Assembly: GCF_003820355.1 (NCBI RefSeq)
Contig: NZ_RPOK01000002.1
Coordinates: 1 to 64,000, forward strand
Direction: 5' to 3'
DNA length: 64,000 nt
From: Paralteromonas sediminis
GTDB taxonomy: Bacteria > Pseudomonadota > Gammaproteobacteria > Enterobacterales > Alteromonadaceae
Of this stretch, positions 1-8,789 are shown piece after piece; position 1 is the stretch's first letter, and every line of letters starts with the position of its first letter. The notes under the pieces were generated by a model. It was not told where the DNA came from and made no database searches. It saw only the letters and a list, made by a program, of their open reading frames with translations. The translations under genes were made by a program, and so were the position numbers.

Positions 1-121
1 CAGTGATTCTGGACAAGGGCTAAAAGTGTTCACCATCAGACCAGAATAGGTGTTCACGATGTGCCAGAATCAGTGTTCACGTTCGTCCAGAATGAGTGTT
101 CATGATCGGCCAGAATATGCA
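1..121. mobile_element. end of an IS21-like insertion sequence
   Basis: The first 121 bases carry four closely spaced direct repeats and then abruptly meet the reading frame of a VapE gene, which ends in a nonsense tail here. The last bases of the repeat block (TGCA at 118-121) fit an insertion sequence ending in CA. Multiple short internal repeats at the termini and TG...CA ends are typical of the IS21 family (istA/istB). The transposase genes would lie left of the window, so the family assignment is inference. It could instead be another repeat-ended element. Confidence 0.6.
26..116 (+). repeat. four direct repeats, GTGTTCAC-N6/7-CCAGAAT
   Basis: Copies are at 26-47, 50-70, 73-93 and 96-116, with starts 23 to 24 bases apart. 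Each begins GTGTTCA and ends CCAGAAT with a variable middle of 6-7 bases. An inverted half-copy (ATTCTGG) sits at about 6-12. The period and position at an element end suggest transposase binding sites rather than a CRISPR array: the conserved blocks sit at the two ends of each unit and there are no unique spacers of 30 bases or so. Confidence 0.85.
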
Positions 122-893
122 GTTTGTTTATATCAGTTCTCGCGTACGGTGGCCGAACTGTATCAATCGACTTTGTGATAAACGCTTTAAGTGAACCTTG
201 TGAATTGCGATTTGTACGCTCTAGCTCGCCCAATTCTATTATCCAATGACGAATACAAGTTAAAACACTGTCTTTTGAATCCGGGTTTAATTCAGCACCT
301 TCCAGAAACGCGCTAGGCATTACAAGTGCAATGCGCTCAACAAAAGCTGTTTTTCGAAAAGACTGATCACCCTGTAGGACAGGTACCAATTTACTCTTGA
401 ACATCGGCTCATATACACTTGCCACACATGCCACCAGCCAGCGTTTTAAAACAATTTTTGCTATCTCTGGTGATTTGGCATTAAGGCAGCCGATAACATC
501 ACTGACACGCTCTTTACCGTCCCATTCACCGCTGTCTAACCAATCTTTTATTGGGTGATATTCGTGATTCAAACAAACAGCAGAAAGGTGGTCGTCAATA
601 GTAGTTTTCGGTAAACCGTAACGACTTGCTGCGCTAATTAGTTTACTGCGGACTTGATCAAAGTTGTTCAATACCAAATCACCGCATATATCGTGTACCT
701 CAGGTTGAAACTTCATCATATTAAAGCGAAAACCTAGGCCATGATAATTTGCAAGGGCTAACAAGTTTTCGTCTGTATTTGCTACTCGGAGATTGCCATT
801 TGAATCCTGACTATAATCGGGAAATCTTGGCGAATCTTTCTCTGTGTTTTCTGGCAGAGCAATAACCAGTTTCTTAATTGGCAAAACGCTCAT
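54..893 (-). pseudogene. VapE-family helicase-like protein, 3' end cut off by IS
   Basis: The protein matches the virulence-associated E family (PF05272), SF3-like ATPases that act with a primase in replication of phages, satellites and islands. Seen: VLQGDQSFRKTAF in the Walker A position (family form is close to GxxGxGKS, so the loop is degenerate), the acidic WIIELGEL block, and KAFITKS...RPPYAR. The conserved stretch that should follow (GTTN...NRRFWP in the family) is absent: after NKLHI the frame enters the insertion-sequence repeats and stops at 54. The start overlaps the primase-like gene stop as ATGA, indicating translational coupling. Likely non-functional in its present form. Confidence 0.8.
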
Positions 894-1927
894 TTGGCTC
901 CCCCACTAAAAAGGAGCTGTGCTTTTTGGTTGTGATTATTGATAGCCCATTCTTTTTTATTAAATCGGTCTACATCGGGAAAATGACGCAAGGCCACCTC
1001 TTTTAGAGCTTGTTTAGTATCACCTCCATATTCACGAATGGTAATAAAGTCGAACTGATCAATGGCTTTTCCTGTCGCGCATGGGTCACTCTCATGATGT
1101 GAATAATAGCGTTCCCGGCCATCTGTAGGACTTTGGAGAATATACGCACCAGCCGTTTTGCTGGTGGACTCTGGCGGTAACCATGCTTTGTTTTGCTTTA
1201 CATAACCAAAACTTGTAAGTAACTCATCCCAGCCATAATTACTGTTGAACAGGTCAATAATGCTCACCTGTTTGCCAACAAGACTTTCTTTAATTGTTGG
1301 TTTAATTGCATGACTGCTTAAACCTGCAATCGCTTTCTCTTGTTCAATATGTTGCTTTTTACAGAACTCGATAGCTCGTTTCATTAATATGCTGCAATTT
1401 GTCTTTAACGGCATGCCCTTGGAAACGTGGTATTCATAATGGCTACCATCATAAGTAACAGGCAAATACATTATTTGCTGCGGCCTACTGGCGCAATCAT
1501 CAGCACGAAATACATAGCACAAATAGGCTTCTAAGGTAGCCCAGGTCTTATAAGTCAAAGACTCGGCTATTTCGATGTAAACACGAAAGCGGTTGCCGTT
1601 ACCCCGTTGTTTGTGACTGGCAGTTGTATGGACTACGAAGGATGAAATACCCATGTTTTCTAGCGTATCCGTAACACCCTCCATATCGAAAGGTGTTTCA
1701 TCAAGGTCAAGTCTGAGCAGGGTGAAATTGTTGTGCTCTAGTATCGTAGACTTTTGTTTGTCTGGCGCATCTGTTGCGGCGATGATGGCTGATTTAGCCT
1801 TAGCTTGCTTTGTGTCAATCGCGCCTAAATAAGGTGGATTTTCTACAACTTTAACTAAATCATCCCAACCTATAAAACTAAAATTTGTGGTCACTTTGTG
1901 ACTTTTTGCTGATAAAAATTTAAGCAT
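890..1927 (-). CDS. AEP-type primase-like replication protein
   Basis: A 345-residue protein with a RLDLDETPFD block near residue 92 that resembles the DxD catalytic motif of archaeo-eukaryotic primases, followed by NRFRVYIEI and QQIMYLPV, the arrangement of island and phage prim-pol proteins. A C-terminal region (FDFITIREYGGD) resembles the end of primase/helicase fusion proteins. It lies immediately upstream of the vapE gene on the same strand with a 4-base stop/start overlap, so the two probably formed a primase-helicase replication unit of the integrated element. The family-level call is from motifs; the exact subfamily is uncertain. Confidence 0.6.
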   Translation of the reverse strand: MLKFLSAKSHKVTTNFSFIGWDDLVKVVENPPYLGAIDTKQAKAKSAIIAATDAPDKQKSTILEHNNFTLLRLDLDETPFDMEGVTDTLENMGISSFVVHTTASHKQRGNGNRFRVYIEIAESLTYKTWATLEAYLCYVFRADDCASRPQQIMYLPVTYDGSHYEYHVSKGMPLKTNCSILMKRAIEFCKKQHIEQEKAIAGLSSHAIKPTIKESLVGKQVSIIDLFNSNYGWDELLTSFGYVKQNKAWLPPESTSKTAGAYILQSPTDGRERYYSHHESDPCATGKAIDQFDFITIREYGGDTKQALKEVALRHFPDVDRFNKKEWAINNHNQKAQLLFSGGAK

Positions 1928-1999
1928 GGTTTAAACTCTCGTTGGAGCTGGTGGTTGAACTCGCCAAAGCTATGCCACCAGCTAAAGAAAAGGAAAAGA

Positions 2000-2437
2000 C
2001 TACTCTTCGGATTGGTCTTTTTTTTGCCTGAATTGCGGGCTATTGGCCGCTTCTGGGTAAAGCTCGAATAGCCTTGTTTGAGCAATCACAAGTTCTCTGC
2101 TCAGCTTTGTTAACCTGAGATAGGCACTTTTTGCATGTGAATATGATCCCAGTAAGTAAAGAACTTCGCGTTCAGCTCTAGCAAGGGCATCAAGCTGCTC
2201 ATCGCCAGATAAGTGCCTAGGATCGAGCTTCAAAAACGTTTGGCGCTCTCCTTTTATTCTGACGTTGTGTATGTACCAATATCTATACTTTTTGCCTCTT
2301 AGATCTTGGAGAGGACTGCGCATATCCTCTCCAATCAATTGAGCGATTTCATTTCTGTCGTGCGCTCTTCCGTCACTTAATAATTCCAGTAATTTTCTAG
2401 CAGGCGTTCCGCGTTTGGGAAAAGACTTCTGTTTCAT
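2000..2437 (-). CDS. small winged-helix-like island protein
   Basis: A 145-residue protein. The N-terminal 60 residues (PARKLLELLSDGRAHDRNEIAQLIG...) have the helix-turn-helix/winged-helix pattern seen in small DNA-binding proteins of integrative elements, with a basic KKYRYWYI segment. The C-terminal half is predicted helical with many charged residues. It overlaps the AlpA-like gene upstream by 4 bases (ATGA), so it is translated from the same mRNA as the excisionase-like protein. Precise function is not known; a role in regulation or replication initiation of the island is inference. Confidence 0.6.
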   Translation of the reverse strand: MKQKSFPKRGTPARKLLELLSDGRAHDRNEIAQLIGEDMRSPLQDLRGKKYRYWYIHNVRIKGERQTFLKLDPRHLSGDEQLDALARAEREVLYLLGSYSHAKSAYLRLTKLSRELVIAQTRLFELYPEAANSPQFRQKKDQSEE

Positions 2438-2646
2438 TGTTCACACTCCTTACCTGCTACTTTTCCTAACCAGTTTTCCAGCTCAATCTTTGAGTAACGA
2501 ACTGTTTTCCCAATTTTTATATGTGGGGGAGGGGGATGGCCAAGTAGTTTGCCGCCAGCCATTCTTGATGCTCTAAGAGTATATTCAGCCAAGTCTAGAA
2601 ATTCAGCTGATGATTTGGTGCTTAAGTAGTTGTTGTCACTTGCCAT
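2434..2646 (-). CDS. AlpA/excisionase-type HTH protein
   Basis: A 70-residue protein of the AlpA / helix-turn-helix-17 type: YLSTKSSAEFLDLAEYTLRASR, then IKIGKTVRYSKIELENWL, the typical recognition helix, wing and 'WL' end. AlpA-like proteins near P4-type integrases act as recombination directionality factors or integrase activators. Here it is first in a minus-strand operon with the winged-helix protein, primase and VapE, and lies upstream of the integrase end. The role as directionality factor is inference from position and family. Confidence 0.8.
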   Translation of the reverse strand: MASDNNYLSTKSSAEFLDLAEYTLRASRMAGGKLLGHPPPPHIKIGKTVRYSKIELENWLGKVAGKECEQ

Positions 2647-2722
2647 CGGTTTATCTCCGTTATTTAAAATACGGTGATTAAATTACATTTGGCTTGCAAA
2701 TGACTAAATACAAAAACTCATA

Positions 2723-3472
2723 TTAGTTTTTGTATTGATTAAACAATCTGTAACGGTAGTGGCTATTTAGTGCGTTTTTTAGTGTGTCTTTGAGAGTTGA
2801 TGGACTTGGGTGGTTCTTAAGGCCCTCAGTGAAAAAATCTAGTTCCATCAATTTTGTAGGTGTTAGCGGTGCTAACTTATTGACTAACCTATAGTTTTCG
2901 ATGTCTAGTAGCTGTAAAACTTTATACTTGATGAAGTTTTCCTTCTCTATATCGATACTCCTTTTGGCTTGTTCAATTTTACCGTAGAAGTGTTCGTCAT
3001 AGAGTTTTTTTGTATTGTCCAAAAATTTTTCAAAATCATCCTTGATCTGATGTCGATCAATATTTAGGTTAACTTTGATTATTGCTGTGCCTATAGCAAG
3101 ATCTAAAGAAGGGTCATCGGCATCAGTATCCAAAAGTCCTGAGCGGATCATTTCGATTTCCTTAGAGAGTTCCAAAACCTCATCTTGGGTTATTGGTGCT
3201 ACAGATGTGTGAGCTGGGCATACTGATTCTTTTTCGCTAAATTCTATTCGAGGTCTGCCACAAATTATTTGGAGGTAATTCCGGTTTGCTCTTTCTTTAA
3301 ACTCATTCCCTAAGGTCTCTGGATACTCATGTTGCTCGTAATATCGTATCTCCCATCGAGCTGTTAGCTGCTTCGCTAACTCTCTTGCGCTAATTTCATC
3401 TACCCAATTGTAGTTATTCTCATCAAACCAACTTGGAGTGTCAGGCGTATTGCGGCTATAGCGTTTGTTCAA
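2723..3472 (-). CDS. DUF6387-like protein next to integrase
   Basis: An uncharacterised, mostly helical, charged protein that begins LNKRYSRNTPDTPSWFDENNYNWVDEISARELAKQL. The 'WF...Y.W...LSARELAKQL' opening resembles DUF6387 proteins commonly encoded beside integrases; this match is from memory. An ATG at 3514 would overlap the integrase by 59 bases. I prefer the TTG at 3472 because GGAGGT lies four bases upstream (3477-3482), giving about 250 residues and a 17-base overlap with the integrase 3' end. It is probably co-transcribed with int. Function unknown. Confidence 0.6.
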   Translation of the reverse strand: MNKRYSRNTPDTPSWFDENNYNWVDEISARELAKQLTARWEIRYYEQHEYPETLGNEFKERANRNYLQIICGRPRIEFSEKESVCPAHTSVAPITQDEVLELSKEIEMIRSGLLDTDADDPSLDLAIGTAIIKVNLNIDRHQIKDDFEKFLDNTKKLYDEHFYGKIEQAKRSIDIEKENFIKYKVLQLLDIENYRLVNKLAPLTPTKLMELDFFTEGLKNHPSPSTLKDTLKNALNSHYRYRLFNQYKN

Positions 3473-4754
3473 CTTTACCTCCGATAGCTGAAGACACCTT
3501 ATTAGACCAATCACTAAGAGCTACCTTTCGCTCTTTCATATAGTCATATTTGTTGTACACCCGCATCATCCCTTGTAGTTCATGATTTAGGATTTTTTCA
3601 ATTACAGTTAACTCTATTCCCATCGAGGCCATATGAGTTTGGATAGTTCTGCGAAAATCATGTGGTGTAAATTTTTCAATTTCTAATACTTTAGAGTGTC
3701 TATTGATTGCTCTGGCTACGCTTCTCTTGTCCATTTGCTTTTGGCCCTTGTTAGCGCCAGTTAAACAAGGGAATACAAACTCTGAACCCAATCCTTCATA
3801 GCGCTTTTGAACTATTCTAAGCAAGTTTATTAATGTCTTAGTCAATGGCAACTCATGACCTTTGTTACTGTTTTTACGACCTTTTACATTTTCTGGCGGA
3901 AACCGCCACACCTCGCTATTAAAATCAATGTGCGACCATTCTGCTAGCGTTACTTCACCAACTCGACACCCTGACAATAGAAGGATTTTAATGACGGTTT
4001 TAATTTGAAAACTAATGTCAGTTTTTTCTAAGTTGTTTAATAGCAGTTTGATTTCATCCAATGATAAGTAACGATCTTTTGGTTTTTCTTCTCCACCGAC
4101 ATTTATTTTTTTTATGCTAATCAGCGGATTTGTATTTACCAGCCCTCTAGATATGCCAAAGTCAAAAGCTTGCTTCAATAACGATAGAGTCTTATTCGCT
4201 TGAACGCCACCAGCATCGGGCTTCTCTTTGGTTTGGGCTCTGCGTTTTATGGGGTCTAATACTTGAGTAACAATTTGACGACTATCTATTTCATCTAATG
4301 GCACATTACCGATCTTGGGTAAAACGTCCTTGTCAAACACCCGAATAGCTTCATCAGGTCTTTTTCTTTTTGGTTTTATGTACTGTTCCACAAATTCAGA
4401 GATTAGATTCGAAACTTTCTCTTTGCCTTTTTCTTCTAGTCTAGCTTTATACTCTTGGTTTTTGATCTCTTGCGGGTCTTTGCCAAGAGCTACGACTCCA
4501 GCCAAGGCTTTTGCTTGTTTACGAGCTTCATCGGACTTCAATACATCAGTATGAGCTATTTTAAAGTTCGCTTCTTTTCCTGCTCGTCCTCCTAGCTTGT
4601 AGTAAAAGTAATATGTTGACTTGCGTGTCCCGTCAATTTTGATGCGTCCGAATCTGACATGAAAACCTTTTATTTCCGTATCGCTGATACGATTGATCTC
4701 TGGAGGTGCTTCCAGAATTCGCTTGTCGGTAATTTTCAGATTTAACGAGGGCAT
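3456..4754 (-). CDS. int: P4-type tyrosine recombinase/integrase
   Basis: A 432-residue site-specific recombinase. The N-terminal DUF4102-like arm-binding domain (to about residue 95) is followed by a SAM-like core-binding domain and the catalytic domain. Catalytic residues seen: Arg in SGCRVGE near residue 265, HDFRR near 367, the LNHELQ box, and Tyr in the YNKYDY segment near 398. Length and layout are those of integrases that insert into tRNA 3' ends. The start codon lies about 160 bases from a tRNA-Pro 3' fragment, placing int at the right edge of the element, transcribed inward. It is the only integrase in the window although three copies of the tRNA end exist. Confidence 0.95.
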   Translation of the reverse strand: MPSLNLKITDKRILEAPPEINRISDTEIKGFHVRFGRIKIDGTRKSTYYFYYKLGGRAGKEANFKIAHTDVLKSDEARKQAKALAGVVALGKDPQEIKNQEYKARLEEKGKEKVSNLISEFVEQYIKPKRKRPDEAIRVFDKDVLPKIGNVPLDEIDSRQIVTQVLDPIKRRAQTKEKPDAGGVQANKTLSLLKQAFDFGISRGLVNTNPLISIKKINVGGEEKPKDRYLSLDEIKLLLNNLEKTDISFQIKTVIKILLLSGCRVGEVTLAEWSHIDFNSEVWRFPPENVKGRKNSNKGHELPLTKTLINLLRIVQKRYEGLGSEFVFPCLTGANKGQKQMDKRSVARAINRHSKVLEIEKFTPHDFRRTIQTHMASMGIELTVIEKILNHELQGMMRVYNKYDYMKERKVALSDWSNKVSSAIGGKVEQTL

Positions 4755-4763
4755 ATTTTCTTA

Positions 4764-4782
4764 TGTCGAACCTGTGTCGAAC
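4764..4782 (+). repeat. tandem TGTCGAAC repeat upstream of int
   Basis: TGTCGAAC occurs at 4764-4771 and again at 4775-4782, an 11-base period, just upstream of the integrase start and inside the presumed attachment arm. Such short direct repeats are the usual form of integrase arm-binding or autoregulatory sites. The assignment is inference. Confidence 0.5.
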
Positions 4783-4913
4783 ATTATTGTGCAACAAGGA
4801 TAAACAGTAGGCAATGAATAAAAACTAAAAAATCTATTTAAATACTGATAGTTGTTGCTTATATTTTATTGAAATGTGTTTTTGATAGTTTACGATTGTT
4901 TCTCGCAAACTCC

Positions 4914-4959
4914 ATGGGGTGTCAGGGGTCGGAGGTTCAAATCCTCTCACACCGACCAA
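4914..4959 (+). other. attachment site: 3' part of tRNA-Pro(GGG)
   Basis: From the anticodon loop onward this matches the 3' half of a bacterial tRNA-Pro: T33 and GGG anticodon at 4915-4918, G37, anticodon-stem 3' strand, 5-base variable loop at 4926-4930, T-stem GGAGG/CCTCT with loop TTCAAAT (4936-4942), acceptor strand CACACCG, discriminator A and CCA at 4956-4958. The 5' half is missing: no CTGAC partner precedes the loop. Since the fragment reads left to right, the intact gene should lie left of the window and the integrase element between the two, making this attR. Not a functional tRNA. Confidence 0.85.
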
Positions 4960-5077
4960 CTATCTTCCTGATATCATAAGATTTTTCCAATTTTTTACGG
5001 CTCTACCCCATAAACGGGGGATCAGCATTCACCTTACACGATTGATAACATATCTGCCCTAATCAAATAACACAAAA

Positions 5078-6013
5078 TTAGTTTGATTTGAGCTTAACTA
5101 TATTTGTATTAACCGGATTATTGTTGCCAAAATAGGCCTTCAAAAGTTTACGTTTGCTGCGTGAAATGGGGATCCTTTTCTTATCCTGCATAATACATTG
5201 AGCGTTATTACCCGTTATAACTACTCGATTAACATAGGCTTTATTTACCCAGTGTGAGCGATGAACCAAAAAGCCATCATCTTCAAAAGCGTCAGCCAGT
5301 TTATTTATACTTCCTAATATTAGGGCTGAACCTAATTCGGTGGTCACATTTAAATAATGTAGGTCTGAAGATGCGTACATTATGTTTTTGCCAATGTTTT
5401 CCGGTAGCTTCAAATAGAACTGGTCTCTATCGCTGTAACTGGTGTTTTTATCTTGTGCTTTGTCCAACTCTTTTGTGTTAGGTGGTTGGGGCGGTTCGTC
5501 CTCGGGTTCAGACGTTATTCTATCATCGTTGAGAAAGGTACTATTTAGTAGAATAGGCAAATTAACCAATACCCAAACAATAATCAGTGCTGGCATTGTT
5601 TCTATTGATTGTACCAACAGGGCTGGGGCAAATCCGGTTTCAGCAAATTCGTCCAACAAACTATCAGGCACCCGGTCCAAGTTAGGAAACCAGCTTTCAA
5701 TAATTACAAATGCTGGACTGATTATAATACTCGCGATAAGTCCGGTAACTACGATTAGAAATAGATCAGAAATTGCAGCAGACGCCAACCGTCTGACGAT
5801 AAGACTTGCAATCAGAATACCCACAAGAGAGATACTAATTTGTGCTGTCCAGAATAGCAGGCGTTGCCAAAAGCCTAAGCCAGCACTCGCCTCAGGTTCT
5901 ATGGCGGTGAATAGCATAATGATAGTTATCCCGACAACTGTCAGGCTGACACTAACTGGCGCCTGTCCTATTACACTTCGATTGATCACCATAGTCGTCT
6001 GCTGGCTGAACAT
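5078..6013 (-). CDS. membrane-bound LytTR-family transcriptional regulator
   Basis: The C-terminal ~100 residues are a LytTR DNA-binding domain (IMYASSDLHYLNVTTELG..., FLVHRSHWVNKAYV, ISRSKRKLLKAYF). The N-terminal half has four hydrophobic segments (SVSLTVVGITIIMLF, LLFWTAQISISLVGILIASL, LFLIVVTGLIASIIISPAFV, ALIIVWVLVNLPILL), so the protein is an integral membrane transcription factor, a layout common in Alteromonadales. I chose the ATG at 6013, 20-odd residues before the first membrane helix. The open frame reaches a TTG at 6151, so the N-terminus is uncertain. It is divergent from the TonB receptor gene and is its likely regulator (inference). Confidence 0.8.
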   Translation of the reverse strand: MFSQQTTMVINRSVIGQAPVSVSLTVVGITIIMLFTAIEPEASAGLGFWQRLLFWTAQISISLVGILIASLIVRRLASAAISDLFLIVVTGLIASIIISPAFVIIESWFPNLDRVPDSLLDEFAETGFAPALLVQSIETMPALIIVWVLVNLPILLNSTFLNDDRITSEPEDEPPQPPNTKELDKAQDKNTSYSDRDQFYLKLPENIGKNIMYASSDLHYLNVTTELGSALILGSINKLADAFEDDGFLVHRSHWVNKAYVNRVVITGNNAQCIMQDKKRIPISRSKRKLLKAYFGNNNPVNTNIVKLKSN

Positions 6014-6209
6014 TACTTTTTTGTCATTTACCCATTGGTTAGCACCCATAGTCAAGCACCCTAACATGTTCGGCTGTTTTTTTTCATGAAAGGAATTTAA
6101 TGAATACTCTAGTACACAACCGTTGGTGAAAATCTTGTGCCATTCGTACAATTCTCCTCGTGCTACAGCGCATAAGTCAGCATCCTAGCCAGACCGAAAT
6201 CAACGTAGT

Positions 6210-8642
6210 TTGGATATAACGTATTTAAAGAAAAAAATTTCACTGCTATTTATTCTGCTGGGGTTATCACTGCAGACGATGGCCCAAGTCACCGCTGCAA
6301 ATACTAATTCACAATTGGTTATAAAGGTAATCAACGCGGCAACTAAACGCCCAGTCAATGATGCGAATGTTAGCATTCAGTCACAGGTAGATGGAGCTAC
6401 CTTTAATGGAGTGGTAACCAATGGCGAATATGTTATCTCGCTTCCAAGAGGGCAATATGCGGCAACGGTAGTTCATCCCAACTTTAAAGCTACGCAGCTC
6501 CCACGCTTAGTCATTGAATCTAATCGGGTTAACACCTTTACGATAGAGATGCTTGCTGCTGGCTCTGATGTTGAGGTAATACAGGTGTTTGCGGATCAAT
6601 CACGGGTACAAAACAGCGGATCTGCCGGTACTCGTTATCTTGATCGAGAATTATTGCGCAGTGCTACTGGCAGTGGCGGTGATATCTTGCGGGCTCTAGA
6701 TGGCCTTGCCGGTTTATTTTCGAGAGGTGAGTTTGCCAGTTTTACTGTTAGAGGCAATGGACCGCGAGATAACTTGATATTTGTCGATGGTTTCCCATTT
6801 CAGAAGATCGTGCACTTTGCAGATGGTTTTGGCGAGCAAGAGGCCATTGAAGGTGGAGGGCGTTATTCTATATTCGCCCCAAATATTATTAACGGTGCAG
6901 AATTTCAGCCAGGCGGTTGGAGTGCCGCCTATGGTGGTAAAGCTGGCTCGCTGCTTAAGTTGAGTGTTGCGTCGGGCAATAGTGAGCAATCAACGTATAC
7001 TGGCTTGTTCGATTTTGCTGGATTTGAAGCCGGTTACGAAGGGCCCAACCCACTAACACAAGACGGCACAATGCTGCTGTCGTTGCGCCAGCAAGACTTT
7101 GGTCGGCTGTTCGATATTATCGGAATTGAGGATATCGGCTCTCCGAAGAATACTGATCTTATTTTCAAAACCAGTACGTCGCTTAATGCCGACACTGATC
7201 TTGAGACATTATTAATTTATGCAACCGAAAAAAATACTCGGGATTTGACCAACGCTCTGGCGTCAGATGAGGATGATCCTGGTAACTATGAAGACTTGGA
7301 GTTAAGTAACAGTGAAGCCGACAATTTGCTACTTGGTTTAACATTAAGCCGCTTTGTCGGAGAAAGTGGTGTATGGGATAACCGTCTTTACTATCGCTTG
7401 TATGATGAAGACGGTACATTCGGTGAGGCTTATCCTGATCTAGTACCTGAGGATACGCCTATGGAAGCCATTCCGATCCGCGAAGGTATATTAACCTCTG
7501 CGAGCAAAGAAACTGAGTTTGGCTTGCGCAGTGATTTTAGCTACCTCAATGATTTTGGTCAGATGAGCGCAGGTCTACGTTTAGCTTATCTGGATTTGGA
7601 CTACTCATTATCCCTGCAAAACAATTGGATCCGCTTTCAATATGATACAAAAGACGCGCCAGCAGACCCAACTCAACGCTACGTAGTGCTCACACCTGAT
7701 TTAATAGATACGGCGTACCAAGACAGTGCGCTATTGAGTTCAGCATATATTGAGCAGAATTTTGATTTCAACGCTTTTAGCTATCGCGCAGGTTTAAGAG
7801 TTGAAAATGATGGCTTTGCTGATAAAACCGAAATCCTTCCTCGCTTTGGGGTTAACTGGACATTGTCTTCTCGAATTAATCTCGCCGCAACAGTTGGCCG
7901 TTACACGCAAAGCCTACGCTTTAGTGATAGAGCCAGTGACCCAGGCAATTCAAATCTCCAGAATGAACGTGTGGATTCGTTCAGTGTGGGTGTGACTTAT
8001 CAAATCAACAATAATTGGCAGTTCTTGCTAGAGCCTTATTATCAGCGCCTATCCAACTTACTGGTAGAGACAGACGGGCTGGCGAATGCTTTCAGCAATG
8101 CGGGTGAGGGAAAGTCGTTTGGTTTCGATACGGGACTATTCAAACGGTTCGATAATAGTTGGTCATTAGACATCCAGTATTCATACAACCAAAGTGAAGT
8201 GAAAGATGGGCCACAACAAACCTACTATGATTCTGATTTTAATCGACCGCACTTTTTCAGCGTTGGCGGGCTTTGGGATATCAACGAAAGCTGGAGCGTG
8301 TCAGCACGCTTTAAGTTTGCCTCGGGAACTCCAACGGACGATTTCATTGTTCATGCAGATGTCTTGGGTGAAACACCAGTATTCGAAAACTACCGTGGCC
8401 TCAGATTTTCGAAAGAAAATATCAGTACGAATACGCAGCGCTTTGAGAACTTTAACTCATTAAACTTTAGAGTCGATTATCGAACCGAGTATAAGAGGAC
8501 TGCGATTAATATCTTTTTGGATGTCATCAATGCTTATGGTGCAGATAATCCAAGCTCGACAGAGTTTAATGAACGTACAGGGCAGGATGTCATTGAAGAA
8601 GGTGAAGTATTTCCGTTCTTGGGAATTCGCGTAACACTGTAG
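6210..8642 (+). CDS. TonB-dependent outer membrane receptor with N-terminal regulatory-like domain
   Basis: An 810-residue receptor. A signal peptide (LLFILLGLSLQTMAQ) is followed by a carboxypeptidase-regulatory-like beta-sandwich (about residues 35-115: LVIKVINAATKRPVNDANVSI), a plug domain (DILRALDGLAGLFSRGEFASFTVRG...DNLIFVDGFP) and a beta-barrel ending FLGIRVTL. Ligand unknown. The TTG start at 6210 is the first in frame before the signal peptide; there is no clear ribosome site. It is read divergently from the LytTR regulator with a gap of about 200 bases, and is followed by a second outer-membrane protein. Both genes lie between two tRNA-Pro end copies and may be cargo of one island. 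Confidence 0.85.
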   Translation: MDITYLKKKISLLFILLGLSLQTMAQVTAANTNSQLVIKVINAATKRPVNDANVSIQSQVDGATFNGVVTNGEYVISLPRGQYAATVVHPNFKATQLPRLVIESNRVNTFTIEMLAAGSDVEVIQVFADQSRVQNSGSAGTRYLDRELLRSATGSGGDILRALDGLAGLFSRGEFASFTVRGNGPRDNLIFVDGFPFQKIVHFADGFGEQEAIEGGGRYSIFAPNIINGAEFQPGGWSAAYGGKAGSLLKLSVASGNSEQSTYTGLFDFAGFEAGYEGPNPLTQDGTMLLSLRQQDFGRLFDIIGIEDIGSPKNTDLIFKTSTSLNADTDLETLLIYATEKNTRDLTNALASDEDDPGNYEDLELSNSEADNLLLGLTLSRFVGESGVWDNRLYYRLYDEDGTFGEAYPDLVPEDTPMEAIPIREGILTSASKETEFGLRSDFSYLNDFGQMSAGLRLAYLDLDYSLSLQNNWIRFQYDTKDAPADPTQRYVVLTPDLIDTAYQDSALLSSAYIEQNFDFNAFSYRAGLRVENDGFADKTEILPRFGVNWTLSSRINLAATVGRYTQSLRFSDRASDPGNSNLQNERVDSFSVGVTYQINNNWQFLLEPYYQRLSNLLVETDGLANAFSNAGEGKSFGFDTGLFKRFDNSWSLDIQYSYNQSEVKDGPQQTYYDSDFNRPHFFSVGGLWDINESWSVSARFKFASGTPTDDFIVHADVLGETPVFENYRGLRFSKENISTNTQRFENFNSLNFRVDYRTEYKRTAINIFLDVINAYGADNPSSTEFNERTGQDVIEEGEVFPFLGIRVTL

Positions 8643-8654
8643 TTGACGATAGGG

Positions 8655-8683
8655 CGGTAGGTTAGATGTCAAAAAGCCTACCG
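8655..8683 (+). terminator. weak hairpin after TonB receptor
   Basis: CGGTAGG (8655-8661) pairs perfectly with CCTACCG (8677-8683) across a 15-base A-rich loop, 13 bases after the receptor stop. There is no T run after it, so termination is uncertain. It may be a processing or attenuating hairpin. Confidence 0.35.
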
Positions 8684-8789
8684 TTCATGCATCAATTCAT
8701 CCATTCATACAAAAGTGGTCTGTAACAATGGGCTGTGTAGAGAATAGCTGAGTAGTAACGAAGGTATTTGACAACAAAGGAAACGAAAC

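Noticed and set aside
26-116. Possible CRISPR array from four regularly spaced repeats
   Set aside because: Unit length is only 23-24 bases with conserved bases at both unit ends and no unique spacers. No cas genes are present, and the block truncates a VapE gene as an insertion-sequence end would.
1891-2085. A 64-codon minus-strand frame between the primase and the HTH protein
   Set aside because: Overlaps both neighbours, has a poly-Phe/Lys composition and no ribosome site.
54-4754. A defence island at the integrative element
   Set aside because: The visible genes are integration and replication functions. No restriction, toxin-antitoxin, CBASS, retron or similar genes are seen in this part.
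4914-4959. Functional tRNA-Pro gene
   Set aside because: Only the part from the anticodon loop to CCA is present. No D-arm, 5' acceptor strand or pairing half of the anticodon stem precedes it. The other two copies are even shorter.
5442-6089. A 215-codon plus-strand frame
   Set aside because: Fully antisense to the membrane half of the LytTR regulator. Its composition reflects hydrophobic codons read in reverse.
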